This document shows positions 35,540-43,608 of a stretch of DNA of 64,000 nucleotides, piece by piece. Each line of letters begins with the position of its first letter. Position 1 is the stretch's first letter. The translations under genes were made by a program, and so were the position numbers. The DNA comes from UMGS1783 sp900555065 (lineage in GTDB: Bacteria > Bacillota > Clostridia > Oscillospirales > UMGS1783). The notes under the pieces were generated by a model. The model did no database searches. It was given only the letters and a program-made list of their open reading frames with translations, and was not told the origin of the DNA. The stretch lies in contig CALKPL010000025.1 of NCBI GenBank assembly GCA_937991645.1, positions 62,001 through 126,000 of the forward strand, given 5' to 3'.

Positions 35540-35830
35540 ATGGTTTTGGAAACGCGACATCAAGAGGAAACACTCTATGCTACAAGAACTGTTTCCGAGG
35601 GGGATTTCAGGATTCATTACTACTTAACCCGTAAGCATACGGAAGGCCGGCTTATCACGGGTGTTAAGCTGGTAAAAGAAGAGAACGGTGAAATTGAAAC
35701 AGCCGAAGCGTCTGATATATTTCCAACAGAAGCAGAGACGCTTGCATTTCTTGACCGCTTGTCAAACGGCCTCGTCACGCCGATGACTCTGATGGTTATT
35801 GTTGACGATTACTTGGGAGAAATAAGCTAA
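35540..35830 (+). CDS. Conserved hypothetical protein, DUF6514-like
   Basis: A 96-residue soluble, acidic protein without signal peptide or membrane segment. It resembles the DUF6514 proteins of Clostridia (RIHYYLTRKHTEGRLITGVKL, then a C-terminal IVDDYLGE), of unknown function. GAAGAGGTG precedes the ATG. It has its own promoter and its own terminator, so it is a single-gene unit placed just before nrdR. The family name is from memory and should be treated as tentative. Confidence 0.8.
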   Translation: MVLETRHQEETLYATRTVSEGDFRIHYYLTRKHTEGRLITGVKLVKEENGEIETAEASDIFPTEAETLAFLDRLSNGLVTPMTLMVIVDDYLGEIS

Positions 35831-35841
35831 CGCTTTGATAT

Positions 35842-35877
35842 TCAAAGAAGGACGAAAAGTTCTTCTTTGATTTTTTA
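35842..35877 (+). terminator. Terminator after the DUF6514-like gene
   Basis: A 9-bp stem (TCAAAGAAG with CTTCTTTGA), 11-base loop, followed by TTTTTTATG. Confidence 0.85.
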
Positions 35878-35925
35878 TGTTTTTATGGTAAAATACAGTA
35901 TACACAACAAAGGGAGGGATCCCGG

Positions 35926-36381
35926 ATGAGATGTCCGTTTTGTGGGTATGAAGAGAGCAAGGTCGTAAACTCCAGGCCGACTGACGACGGAGAGCGGATT
36001 CGCCGGCGCAGGGAATGCCTGCAGTGCCAGAAACGGTTTACGACTTACGAGGTTATGGAAACGCTTCCTATTATTGTCGTAAAGAAGGACGGTTCACGCC
36101 AGTCGTTTGACCGGGACAAGCTGCTGCGCGGCCTGCTGCGCGCCTGTGAAAAGCGGCCCGTTTCGCTGGTGGATTTGGAGCGGGCTGCAAACGAGATTGA
36201 ATATACCATATCCAACGATATGAGCCAGGAGGTCCGAAGCGAGAAGATTGGCGAGCTGGCGATGGAAAAACTCAGGGAGCTCGACGAAGTCGCCTATGTT
36301 CGTTTCGCCTCGGTTTACCGCCAGTTTCGGGATATCGATACGTTTATGGAAGAACTGCGCAAGCTGCAGGCCGAGAAGTGA
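35926..36381 (+). CDS. nrdR: Transcriptional repressor NrdR
   Basis: Represses ribonucleotide reductase genes in response to ATP/dATP. The 151-residue protein has the N-terminal zinc ribbon (CPFC at residues 3-6 and CLQC near 31-34, with RRRRECLQCQKRF) and an ATP-cone domain (VVKKDGSRQSFDRDKLLRGL). AGGGAGG precedes the ATG. No nrd genes or obvious NrdR boxes are nearby. The stop shares one base with the next start. Confidence 0.97.
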   Translation: MRCPFCGYEESKVVNSRPTDDGERIRRRRECLQCQKRFTTYEVMETLPIIVVKKDGSRQSFDRDKLLRGLLRACEKRPVSLVDLERAANEIEYTISNDMSQEVRSEKIGELAMEKLRELDEVAYVRFASVYRQFRDIDTFMEELRKLQAEK

Positions 36382-37217
36382 TGAACGGAACGATTGATCT
36401 GCATGTGCACTCCAGCTGCTCCGATGGGACGGACGATCCTGAAGCGCTGCCGCAGCTTGCCGCGGCGCAGGGGATCGCGGCGTTTGCGCTGACCGACCAT
36501 GATACGACGGCGGGCCTGAAACGGGCGCAGGCAGCCTGCGCGTCGGTCCCCGGCGTTGTGTGCGTTCCTGGTGTGGAGCTCTCGGCGAAACATCCGGGAC
36601 GCATGCACATACTCGGATTGTTTATTGAGGAAACTGCGGAGTTTGCTGCGTTTTTATACGCGCTGGAGCGGGCGCGCCGCGCGCGCAATCAAAAGATTGC
36701 CGGCGCTTTGGCGCGGGAAGGCGTGCCGCTTGCCGGCTCGCTGCTGCCGGACGCGGAAAAAGTGAGCGTTACAAGGGCGCATTTTGCGCGCGCGCTGGTA
36801 GATATGGGCGTGTGCGCAAGCATGGATGAAGCGTTCGACAGGTATCTTTCCAAAGGCCGTCCGGCTTATTTCCCGCAGCCGCGCCCGGAACCCGCGGCCT
36901 GCATTGAAAAAATTCATGCTGCCGGAGGGTTTGCGGTGCTCGCGCACCCGCACACTGTAAAAATACCGGAAGGCGAAAGCCTGGAAAGCCTGCTTCGCAC
37001 GCTTCGGGAGCAGGGTCTGGACGGGATGGAGTGCTATTATCCGGGTTACGATGCGGAGATGGTACAGCGCCTGCGCGGCCTTTGCGGCAGACTCGGTCTG
37101 TATATCTCCGGCGGTTCGGACTACCATGGTGAAAACAAACCGAACCGGATGGGCCTGACGGGCACGGGCCGTATCCCGCTTTGCGTATATGAGGCGTTGC
37201 TGTTACAGAGAAAATAG
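36381..37217 (+). CDS. PHP-domain phosphoesterase
   Basis: A 278-residue metal-dependent phosphatase of the PHP family related to E. coli YciV (RNase AM), which acts on 3',5'-nucleoside bisphosphates and short RNAs. Metal-binding motifs in order: DLHVHSSCSDG near the start, LTDHDTTAG, PGVELSAKHPGRMHILG, VLAHPHTVK, and SGGSDYHGENKP near the C-terminus. TGATG couples it to nrdR. The substrate here is inferred from the family. Confidence 0.88.
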   Translation: MNGTIDLHVHSSCSDGTDDPEALPQLAAAQGIAAFALTDHDTTAGLKRAQAACASVPGVVCVPGVELSAKHPGRMHILGLFIEETAEFAAFLYALERARRARNQKIAGALAREGVPLAGSLLPDAEKVSVTRAHFARALVDMGVCASMDEAFDRYLSKGRPAYFPQPRPEPAACIEKIHAAGGFAVLAHPHTVKIPEGESLESLLRTLREQGLDGMECYYPGYDAEMVQRLRGLCGRLGLYISGGSDYHGENKPNRMGLTGTGRIPLCVYEALLLQRK

Positions 37218-37235
37218 GGGAAAAGAGGAATCGTT

Positions 37236-37970
37236 ATGATAACCTTTCAGGATGTTGTTAAAAGCTATGACGGCAGAAAAAATGCAATTGACCATGTCAG
37301 CATTGAGATCAGGGACGGCGAAATATTCGGTTTCCTAGGTCGCAACGGCGCGGGCAAAACCACGGCGATCCATATGATGACCGGCATTATCCCCATCACC
37401 TCCGGCTCGATACGGATAAACGGTTTTGACGTGGAAAAAGACGACCTTTCCGCCAAGCGTCAGATAGGCTACGTTTCGGACGATCCCAACGTATTTTTGC
37501 GCCTGAAAGGGATAGAGTACCTGAATTTTGTCGCGGATATGTACGAGGTTCCGTCGGACCTGCGCATAAAACGCATTGAGCAGCTCGCCGGGCAGATGGA
37601 TATTCTCGATGCGCTCGAAGCAAAAATTCAGAGCTATTCCCACGGTATGCGTCAAAAAATCGTCGTGGTCGGTTCGCTGCTGCACGACCCCGAAGTCTGG
37701 ATTCTGGACGAACCGATGACGGGACTTGACCCCAAATCCTCGTTTACGCTCAAGGAGATTATGCGCCGGCGAGCGGACAGCGGTAAAACCGTCCTGTTCT
37801 CAACGCATATACTTGATACGGCGGAGAAGGTCTGCGACCGTATCGCCGTGATCAACAAGGGTAAAATCCTCTTTTGCGGCACGTTGCCCGAAATGCGCGA
37901 GCATTTTAAGGCGAACGAATCGCTCGAGCAGATGTTTCTGGAGATTACGGAAGAGGGGAAGGGCGTATGA
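37236..37970 (+). CDS. ABC transporter ATP-binding protein
   Basis: The ATPase of an export-type ABC system, 244 residues. Walker A is GRNGAGKTT near residue 35, the signature is the variant YSHGMRQK near residue 132, Walker B is VWILDEPMTGLDP, and the switch His is in LFSTHI. The overlap (ATGA) with the permease gene makes them one transporter. The substrate is unknown. Confidence 0.94.
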   Translation: MITFQDVVKSYDGRKNAIDHVSIEIRDGEIFGFLGRNGAGKTTAIHMMTGIIPITSGSIRINGFDVEKDDLSAKRQIGYVSDDPNVFLRLKGIEYLNFVADMYEVPSDLRIKRIEQLAGQMDILDALEAKIQSYSHGMRQKIVVVGSLLHDPEVWILDEPMTGLDPKSSFTLKEIMRRRADSGKTVLFSTHILDTAEKVCDRIAVINKGKILFCGTLPEMREHFKANESLEQMFLEITEEGKGV

Positions 37971-39625
37971 AACTGGCGAAGCTGAAAGCCCTGACAAAGG
38001 TCGCTGTCCGGAATATGTTTTCCGAATTTCTATCCAAAAAGACGGGCCGGCTGCGCGTTGGACTGCTTATTTTGCTCGCAGTCTGTTTTTTGCCCATCGC
38101 GTTTCTCGCCTGGCAGTTTTGCGCCGTGCTCTACCAGAGCCTCGCGGTCGTGGGCGCACAGCAGGCCGTGCCGGCGATGGCGGTCGGTGTCGTCAGCCTC
38201 GTCATCTTTTTTTTGAGCCTGCTTATGCTGCCGGGCAATCTCTACTATTCTAAGGATATCAAGCCGATTCTGGCGTATCCGGTCAAGTGCGCGGAACTGC
38301 TCTCGTCCCGTTTTATACCCGCGCTGTTGTATGAATACATGTTCAGCGTCTTTGTGCTGGCTCCCGCACTCGTGAGCTTTGGGGTGTCGTCCGGCGCTGG
38401 CGTCCTCTACTATGCGGTGGCCGTGGTCGTGTTCCTGTTCACACCCATTCTGCCGCTGGTGATGTCCGGGATTCTCGTTATGCTGATGATGCGCTTTACG
38501 TCTCTGTTCAGGAATCGGGATCTGCTTACGAAGGTCGGCAGCCTGCTGCTGCTTGCGGCCGTGCTGTTTTTGAATTTTAAAATTTCCGGCTCCGGCGAAA
38601 GTTTCGTTCTGGAGCCGGGCCAGGCGCTGAATATTGCGGAAATCGTGACTTCAAGCGTCAACCGCATCTTCTTTACAGCGCCCATTGCGGGCCTTGCCCT
38701 AACCGGCAACAGCGCGCTTTCCATGCTTGGCGGCGCGCTGCTGTTCCTTGCCGTAAGCGCTGCGGGATACGCGCTGTTTCTGCTCTGCGGTGAAAAGCTG
38801 TACAGAGCCGGACTGCTGGGCCTCGATAATACTTCCGCCAAACGCGTGAAAATAGAGGCCGGCGCGCTTCGCCGGTTATCGAACCGGCAGAATCCGGCTG
38901 TCGCAATCGCAAAGAAGGATTTTAAAATCATGCTGCGAAGCCCGGTATTTTTCATGAACAACCTGATCTCCTGCTTCCTCATCCCTATAATTTTGCTCAT
39001 CCCGGTTCTGTTGCAGCGCAATGAAATGTCCCTCCTTTTTGCACAGCTGGGCCTTTCTAGCCTGACGCCGGATTCATCCGCGGCCTCGACCGTTCTCATG
39101 GCCGGTTTGGGCCTTGCCGCCTTTATCATTGCGACCAACGGTATTTCCGCCTCTGCAATATCCCGGGACGGTTCAAACTATATTTACAACCATTTTGTAC
39201 CCGTCAAAACAGGGCATCTGATCCTGGGCAAGCTGCTGCCGGGTCTTGTCGTGAGCTTTCTCTCCGCTTTGCTGACGCTGGTCGTCGCCTTTGCGGTCAC
39301 CGGGCTGTCCCTGGCCTTTGCGCCCTATCTGCTTGCGGACCTTATTTTGATTGTGCTCTGCATCAATTTGTTCGGGCTGTGCCTGGACTCCCGCTATCCC
39401 AAAGTAGACTGGCAGGAGGAGGCAAAGGCCGTCAAGCAGAATTTCAACGTAATGCTGGAACTGCTCGCTTCCATCGTCCTGATTGCGGCCGCCGTCCTGT
39501 TGTATGTATGGGTCCGGAATTTTTACCTTTATTTCGGCCTTCTGAGCGCCGTTCTGATCGTGTTGTCCGCATTGCTTACGCTTTATCTTTGCCGCACGAT
39601 AAAAAAGAACCTCTTGCGCGCGTAG
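37967..39625 (+). CDS. ABC transporter permease, large single-chain type
   Basis: A 552-residue membrane protein with about 12 hydrophobic segments, fitting two fused ABC-2-like halves (the putative exporter family often paired with a YSHGM-type ATPase). Short loops contain CAELLSSRFIPALLYEYM and GSNYIYNHFVPVKTGHLILGK split by membrane segments. No substrate-binding protein or regulator is next to it. Substrate unknown; lipid, peptide or sodium export are all possible. Confidence 0.88.
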   Translation: MKLAKLKALTKVAVRNMFSEFLSKKTGRLRVGLLILLAVCFLPIAFLAWQFCAVLYQSLAVVGAQQAVPAMAVGVVSLVIFFLSLLMLPGNLYYSKDIKPILAYPVKCAELLSSRFIPALLYEYMFSVFVLAPALVSFGVSSGAGVLYYAVAVVVFLFTPILPLVMSGILVMLMMRFTSLFRNRDLLTKVGSLLLLAAVLFLNFKISGSGESFVLEPGQALNIAEIVTSSVNRIFFTAPIAGLALTGNSALSMLGGALLFLAVSAAGYALFLLCGEKLYRAGLLGLDNTSAKRVKIEAGALRRLSNRQNPAVAIAKKDFKIMLRSPVFFMNNLISCFLIPIILLIPVLLQRNEMSLLFAQLGLSSLTPDSSAASTVLMAGLGLAAFIIATNGISASAISRDGSNYIYNHFVPVKTGHLILGKLLPGLVVSFLSALLTLVVAFAVTGLSLAFAPYLLADLILIVLCINLFGLCLDSRYPKVDWQEEAKAVKQNFNVMLELLASIVLIAAAVLLYVWVRNFYLYFGLLSAVLIVLSALLTLYLCRTIKKNLLRA

Positions 39626-39664
39626 CATTCTTTGAAAGTTTTATAGTATATACATTTTTGCCGC

Positions 39665-39693
39665 TTGAATCGGGATATAATATATGCTATAAT
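39665..39693 (+). promoter_or_regulatory. Promoter of the small membrane protein gene
   Basis: TTGAAT (39665-39670), 17-base spacer, TATAAT (39688-39693). Confidence 0.65.
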
Positions 39694-39725
39694 AAAGCTG
39701 TAAACAGCAGAGAGGAGATGGGCAC

Positions 39726-39926
39726 ATGAGAAGAAAAATGTTATGGCTTGTAGGTATCGTTTCCGCAATCGGCGCGTTTGTCGGCGTAAGCTTGGCCGTG
39801 TACAAGTATTTCGAAAAGAACGGATCGTGCTCTTTTCTGAAATCGTTTGGGAAGAAGGACGAGTGCCAGGTCTGCGACGGCGTGGACGATGGCCGGTATA
39901 TGGAAGAAATTCCGCTTGAAGACTGA
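39726..39926 (+). CDS. Small single-pass membrane protein, unknown function
   Basis: A 66-residue protein. One membrane segment (about 6-27, LWLVGIVSAIGAFVGVSLAV) is followed by a short hydrophilic tail with three cysteines, including CQVC near residue 46, and an acidic end. GAGGAG precedes the ATG. It has its own promoter and a perfect palindromic terminator, which supports a real gene. I do not recognise a family. Confidence 0.8.
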   Translation: MRRKMLWLVGIVSAIGAFVGVSLAVYKYFEKNGSCSFLKSFGKKDECQVCDGVDDGRYMEEIPLED

Positions 39927-39942
39927 GTACAAAAAAACAGCG

Positions 39943-39973
39943 TAAGCGCGTGTATACACGCGCTTATTTTTTT
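39943..39973 (+). terminator. Terminator after the small membrane protein gene
   Basis: A 24-base perfect palindrome centred on TGTATACA, followed by seven T. Confidence 0.92.
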
Positions 39974-39995
39974 GTTACTGAATTGTAATTTCCAG

Positions 39996-40024
39996 TTGTA
40001 ATCAGAAAATGGATGTGGTATAAT
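39996..40024 (+). promoter_or_regulatory. Promoter of the rnf operon
   Basis: TTGTAA (39996-40001), 17-base spacer, extended -10 TGGTATAAT (TATAAT at 40019-40024). Transcription would start near 40031. Confidence 0.7.
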
Positions 40025-40029
40025 GGCAA

Positions 40030-40150
40030 AAAGCGATAAAGGGTATCGCTTTGTTTTACTAAGCGGCCAAATGGGTTTGTTTTATGCCATTTTCCGCTTG
40101 CGGTAACCGGGCAAAAGGAGTGTAATTTTGTCCCATTCCGTAATAAACAA
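40030..40150 (+). promoter_or_regulatory. Structured 5' leader of the rnf operon
   Basis: A leader of about 130 bases between the promoter and rnfC. Hairpin 1: AAAGCGATA (40030-40038) with TATCGCTTT (40044-40052), then GTTTT. Hairpin 2: AAGCGG (40061-40066) with CCGCTT (40094-40099), extended by AAATGG (40069-40074) with CCATTT (40087-40092). The CGCTT of hairpin 1 can instead pair with the AAGCG of hairpin 2, so the two forms exclude each other. I do not recognise a known riboswitch class. Confidence 0.5.
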
Positions 40151-40164
40151 TAGAGGGTGAATGG

Positions 40165-41487
40165 ATGGTATCATTTAAAGGCGGAATCCATCCGCCGACC
40201 AGTAAAGAGATGACAAAAGCGCGGCCCATTGAGCACATTGAAGAGCCGCAATATGTCGTGATACCCATGCTGCAGCATATCGGTGCGCCCTGTGAGCCGC
40301 TGGTCAAGCGCGGCGACTACGTCTATATGGGCCAGGTCGTCGGCGACACCGACAGCTATGTTTCAGCGCCGGTACACGCATCCGTATCCGGAAAGGTGAT
40401 CGACGTGGCGCCGCGCTGGCATCCCGGCGGGGACCGCGTGATGTCGGTTGTGATTGAAAACGACTATCTGGACGCCGCGATTCCGGACAAAGCGCAACAC
40501 ATTAAGAACCCTGACAAAATGACGCCGGAGGAGATTCTTGCCTTTACGCGCGAAGCGGGCCTTGTCGGTATGGGCGGCGCTGGGTTCCCAACGCATGTCA
40601 AGCTGAAAACGGCCATGGATAAACGGGTGGATAAATTGCTTATCAACGGCGCGGAGTGCGAGCCGGTCATCGCGGCGGATGAGCGCGCGATGATCGAATA
40701 CCCCAAATTCATTGTCGGCGGAATCCGTATGCTGATGAAGGCGCTGGGGCTTTCCACCGCGTACATAGGCATTGAGAACAACAAAGGCCATGCGATCTCT
40801 ACCATGCGCATTATCGGCGAGCCTTACGGAATCCACACCGTTGTGCTGAAGACCAAATATCCGCAGGGTTCGGAAAAGCAGCTGATCAACGCGATAACCC
40901 GGCGCGAGGTCAAGGCCGGCAGCCTGCCAATGGACGTTGGCTGCGCCGTGTTCAATGTGGACACCGCCGCGTCTCTCTACCGTTCCGCAGTGACCGGCCT
41001 GCCGCTGATCAAGCGTATCGTGACCGTATCCGGTCCTGCGGTCAAGGTGAGCAAAAACGCGCTTACCCGGATCGGGACGCCGATGCAGTACATGTTTGAA
41101 ACGGCGGGCGGGTTTGTCACTCCGCCTGAGAAGATTATTATGGGCGGTCCGATGATGGGCGTAGCCCAGCATACGCTCGAGGCGCCAGTCATCAAGCAGA
41201 CGAGCGGCCTGCTCGCCTATGGCAAGAACTATGCGACCTATGTCGAGGACGCGGAGTGTATTCGCTGCGGGCGCTGCCTGCGCGGATGTCCCATGCGCCT
41301 GATGCCGAACTACATCGGCATGTATACGAAGAAGGAGATGTACGACGAGGCGGAAAAGCTGAACGTGCTCGACTGCATGGAATGCGGCTCCTGCTCCTTC
41401 TCCTGTCCCGCGCGAATCCCCCTGGTGCAGTTGATGCGCATGGCGAAGTTCAAAGTTCAAACAAGCAAGAAAAGGGAGGAGAAGTAA
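40165..41487 (+). CDS. rnfC: Rnf complex subunit RnfC
   Basis: The NADH-side peripheral subunit of the ferredoxin:NAD+ oxidoreductase (Rnf), with FMN and two [4Fe-4S] clusters. The 440-residue protein has the FMN/NADH-binding glycine-rich stretch GLVGMGGAGFPTHVKL near residue 136, LLINGAECEPVI, and C-terminal cluster motifs CIRCGRCLRGCP and CMECGSCSFSCP. GAGGG precedes the chosen ATG; an ATG four bases earlier in another frame stops at once. It opens the operon rnfCDGEAB, the order found in Clostridia. Confidence 0.97.
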   Translation: MVSFKGGIHPPTSKEMTKARPIEHIEEPQYVVIPMLQHIGAPCEPLVKRGDYVYMGQVVGDTDSYVSAPVHASVSGKVIDVAPRWHPGGDRVMSVVIENDYLDAAIPDKAQHIKNPDKMTPEEILAFTREAGLVGMGGAGFPTHVKLKTAMDKRVDKLLINGAECEPVIAADERAMIEYPKFIVGGIRMLMKALGLSTAYIGIENNKGHAISTMRIIGEPYGIHTVVLKTKYPQGSEKQLINAITRREVKAGSLPMDVGCAVFNVDTAASLYRSAVTGLPLIKRIVTVSGPAVKVSKNALTRIGTPMQYMFETAGGFVTPPEKIIMGGPMMGVAQHTLEAPVIKQTSGLLAYGKNYATYVEDAECIRCGRCLRGCPMRLMPNYIGMYTKKEMYDEAEKLNVLDCMECGSCSFSCPARIPLVQLMRMAKFKVQTSKKREEK

Positions 41488-41489
41488 CA

Positions 41490-42542
41490 ATGGAAGAAAA
41501 ACTGCTGGTTACCTCATCTCCGCATATACGTTCTAACGATACCACGCGTTCGATCATGCTTTCGGTGCTGATCGCGCTTGCGCCGGCGTCTATCTATTCG
41601 GTCGTCATCTTCGGCTTTCGCGCCATGATTATTATTATCATCGGCACGCTGTCGAGCGTCGGCGCCGAAGCGCTGTACAATGTGATGATCAAGCATAAGC
41701 AGACGGTCTCCGACCTTTCGGCCGCAGTATCCGGGCTTCTGCTTTCGCTCACCCTGCCGCCGACGGTGCCGCTGTGGCTGCCGGTCATCGGCGCCCTGTT
41801 TGCCATGATCATCGTCAAGGGACTGTTCGGCGGGCTTGGCCAGAACTTTATGAACCCGGCCCTCGCCGCACGTTGTTTCCTGTTTATCTCCTGGCCGCAG
41901 CACATGGCGGTCTGGCTCAAGCCCTTTGAATACAGTACCGTGCCGCTCTTTTCCAATGTCGATACCCAGGCGATCATTACCAGCGTAACGCCGCTGAAAG
42001 CGCTGAAGGATATGACGTTTAACTACAGCGGCCTTGCCGATCTGTTCTGGGGCAATATCGGCGGCTGTATCGGCGAGACGTCGGCGATTCTGCTGCTGCT
42101 TGGCGGGCTGTACCTGCTCATACGCAAAGTCATTAACTGGCGTATTCCCGTGTTCTATATCGGCGTGATGGCCGTTCTGTGTTATCTGTTCCCGACTTCG
42201 GGCCTGCCCGTGCAATATATGCTCGCGCAGCTGCTCTCCGGCGGTCTGCTGCTCGGCGCAATTTTTATGGCGACAGACTATGCGACTGCGCCTGTGACGC
42301 GTATGGGACAGATTATATACGCAATCGGCTGCGCGCTGCTCACCTTTGTCATGCGCAGGTTTTCCGGGTATCCCGAAGGCGTTTCCTTCGCCATCCTTAT
42401 CATGAACGCCTTCACCTGGCTGATCGATAAGAAAACGAAGCCCAGAAGATTCGGGAAAGGGGGTGCCTTCTATGTCAAACGAGCAAAAGAAGAACGCGTC
42501 GCAGAACCGTCGGCCGCGCCAGTCGTCGACGCAGAAGAATAA
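41490..42542 (+). CDS. rnfD: Rnf complex subunit RnfD
   Basis: A membrane subunit of the ion-pumping part of Rnf, carrying a covalently bound FMN in known members. The 350-residue protein has the N-terminal SSPHIRSNDTTRSIM typical of RnfD/NqrB, VSGLLLSLTLPPTVPLW, and the region FMATDYATAPVTRMG, where the flavin-linked threonine is expected. AGGGAGGAG precedes the ATG. The last 71 bases overlap rnfG and encode a charged tail (VKRAKEERVAEPSAAPVVDAEE). Confidence 0.96.
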   Translation: MEEKLLVTSSPHIRSNDTTRSIMLSVLIALAPASIYSVVIFGFRAMIIIIIGTLSSVGAEALYNVMIKHKQTVSDLSAAVSGLLLSLTLPPTVPLWLPVIGALFAMIIVKGLFGGLGQNFMNPALAARCFLFISWPQHMAVWLKPFEYSTVPLFSNVDTQAIITSVTPLKALKDMTFNYSGLADLFWGNIGGCIGETSAILLLLGGLYLLIRKVINWRIPVFYIGVMAVLCYLFPTSGLPVQYMLAQLLSGGLLLGAIFMATDYATAPVTRMGQIIYAIGCALLTFVMRRFSGYPEGVSFAILIMNAFTWLIDKKTKPRRFGKGGAFYVKRAKEERVAEPSAAPVVDAEE

Positions 42543-43608
42543 AGACGGGTCTGACAAAAAGCGCAGCTATAAGCAGCAGGTGGAATGGAAACTGCATCCC
42601 GTAGCGGAGGATAAGGACCTAGCGTCCAACATTCTCAAGAACACGAATATGGATATTGATCTGGACGAAATCAACCTTCTGCTGCGCAGTGTTGATAAGC
42701 AGCAGCCAACCGCACCGGAGCAGGACAGCGTGCCGGAGCCTGTATCCGAATCTGCCGCTGCGCAGGAGGCAGCGCCGGATGAGGAAAATGTTTCTGTAAG
42801 TCCGGAACAGCCTTCCGCACCAACGGAACCGGTGGAGCAGCAGGCGGCGCCGGAGTCTGTTATTCCGGCAAAACCGCAGGCCGGGTTCCCGTCTGTACCC
42901 GTTGCCGCGGAAGCGGACCGCACGCGTTTGAAGGTTGTCCACGCCCCGAAACAGAAGGCGTCGAAGTCCTCCTATAAAGCCGCGTCCGCACTGAAGCGCG
43001 ATAAGGACGGCTGGCGGTCCAATATATTTATACTCGCGCTGATTCTGATGCTCATTTGCAGTATTGTCGCCGGCGCGCTGGCGCTGATTAACGCCAACAC
43101 CAAGGACCTGATCCAGAAATACGAAGAGGAGACCCGTGTCGCGGCGCTGCAGGCGCTTTTCCCGACGGCCGACGATTTTGAGGACGTTACGGAAATGGTC
43201 GCGGGCCAGGCGGATACGGAGAATATACTCGCCATATATAAGGCCTATGCAGGGGATCAGCTGCTCGGTTACTGTGTGGACCTGGAGACAAACGGCTTTA
43301 GCAGCAGTACGCCGATTGAACTGATGGTCGGTTCCAGCCCCATGAATAAGGTCACGGCGATTTCCGTGGTGAACCATGGCGAAACTCCTGGTATCGGCGC
43401 GGCGGTTCTGGAAAAGAACCCGGAATTTATGGACCAGTTTGTGGACGGCGAACGTCCAATCTCCTTTACGCCGCAGATCACTGCGGTCAGCGGCGCAACG
43501 ATCACGTCCAACGCTGTTGTAACCGGATTGAACGACGCGCTGAAAGCCGTGGATTTGGTACGGGTTGCGGAAGCGGACGCGCAGAGCGGAGGTGGAACCA
43601 ATGGATGA
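42472..43608 (+). CDS. rnfG: Rnf complex subunit RnfG with long N-terminal cytoplasmic extension
   Basis: Carries a covalent FMN on the outer side of the membrane. The 378-residue protein is about twice the usual length. Residues 1-184 are a hydrophilic extension: a Lys/Arg/Gln-rich start, a segment with EDKDLASNILKNTNMDIDLD, a Pro/Glu/Ala-rich stretch (78-148) and a basic stretch before the membrane. The membrane segment is about 185-207. The RnfG domain follows, with the flavin motif SGAT at 340-343 (Thr 343). GGGGG lies before the ATG at 42472, inside the end of rnfD. The extension has no family I recognise. Confidence 0.94.
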   Translation: MSNEQKKNASQNRRPRQSSTQKNKDGSDKKRSYKQQVEWKLHPVAEDKDLASNILKNTNMDIDLDEINLLLRSVDKQQPTAPEQDSVPEPVSESAAAQEAAPDEENVSVSPEQPSAPTEPVEQQAAPESVIPAKPQAGFPSVPVAAEADRTRLKVVHAPKQKASKSSYKAASALKRDKDGWRSNIFILALILMLICSIVAGALALINANTKDLIQKYEEETRVAALQALFPTADDFEDVTEMVAGQADTENILAIYKAYAGDQLLGYCVDLETNGFSSSTPIELMVGSSPMNKVTAISVVNHGETPGIGAAVLEKNPEFMDQFVDGERPISFTPQITAVSGATITSNAVVTGLNDALKAVDLVRVAEADAQSGGGTNG

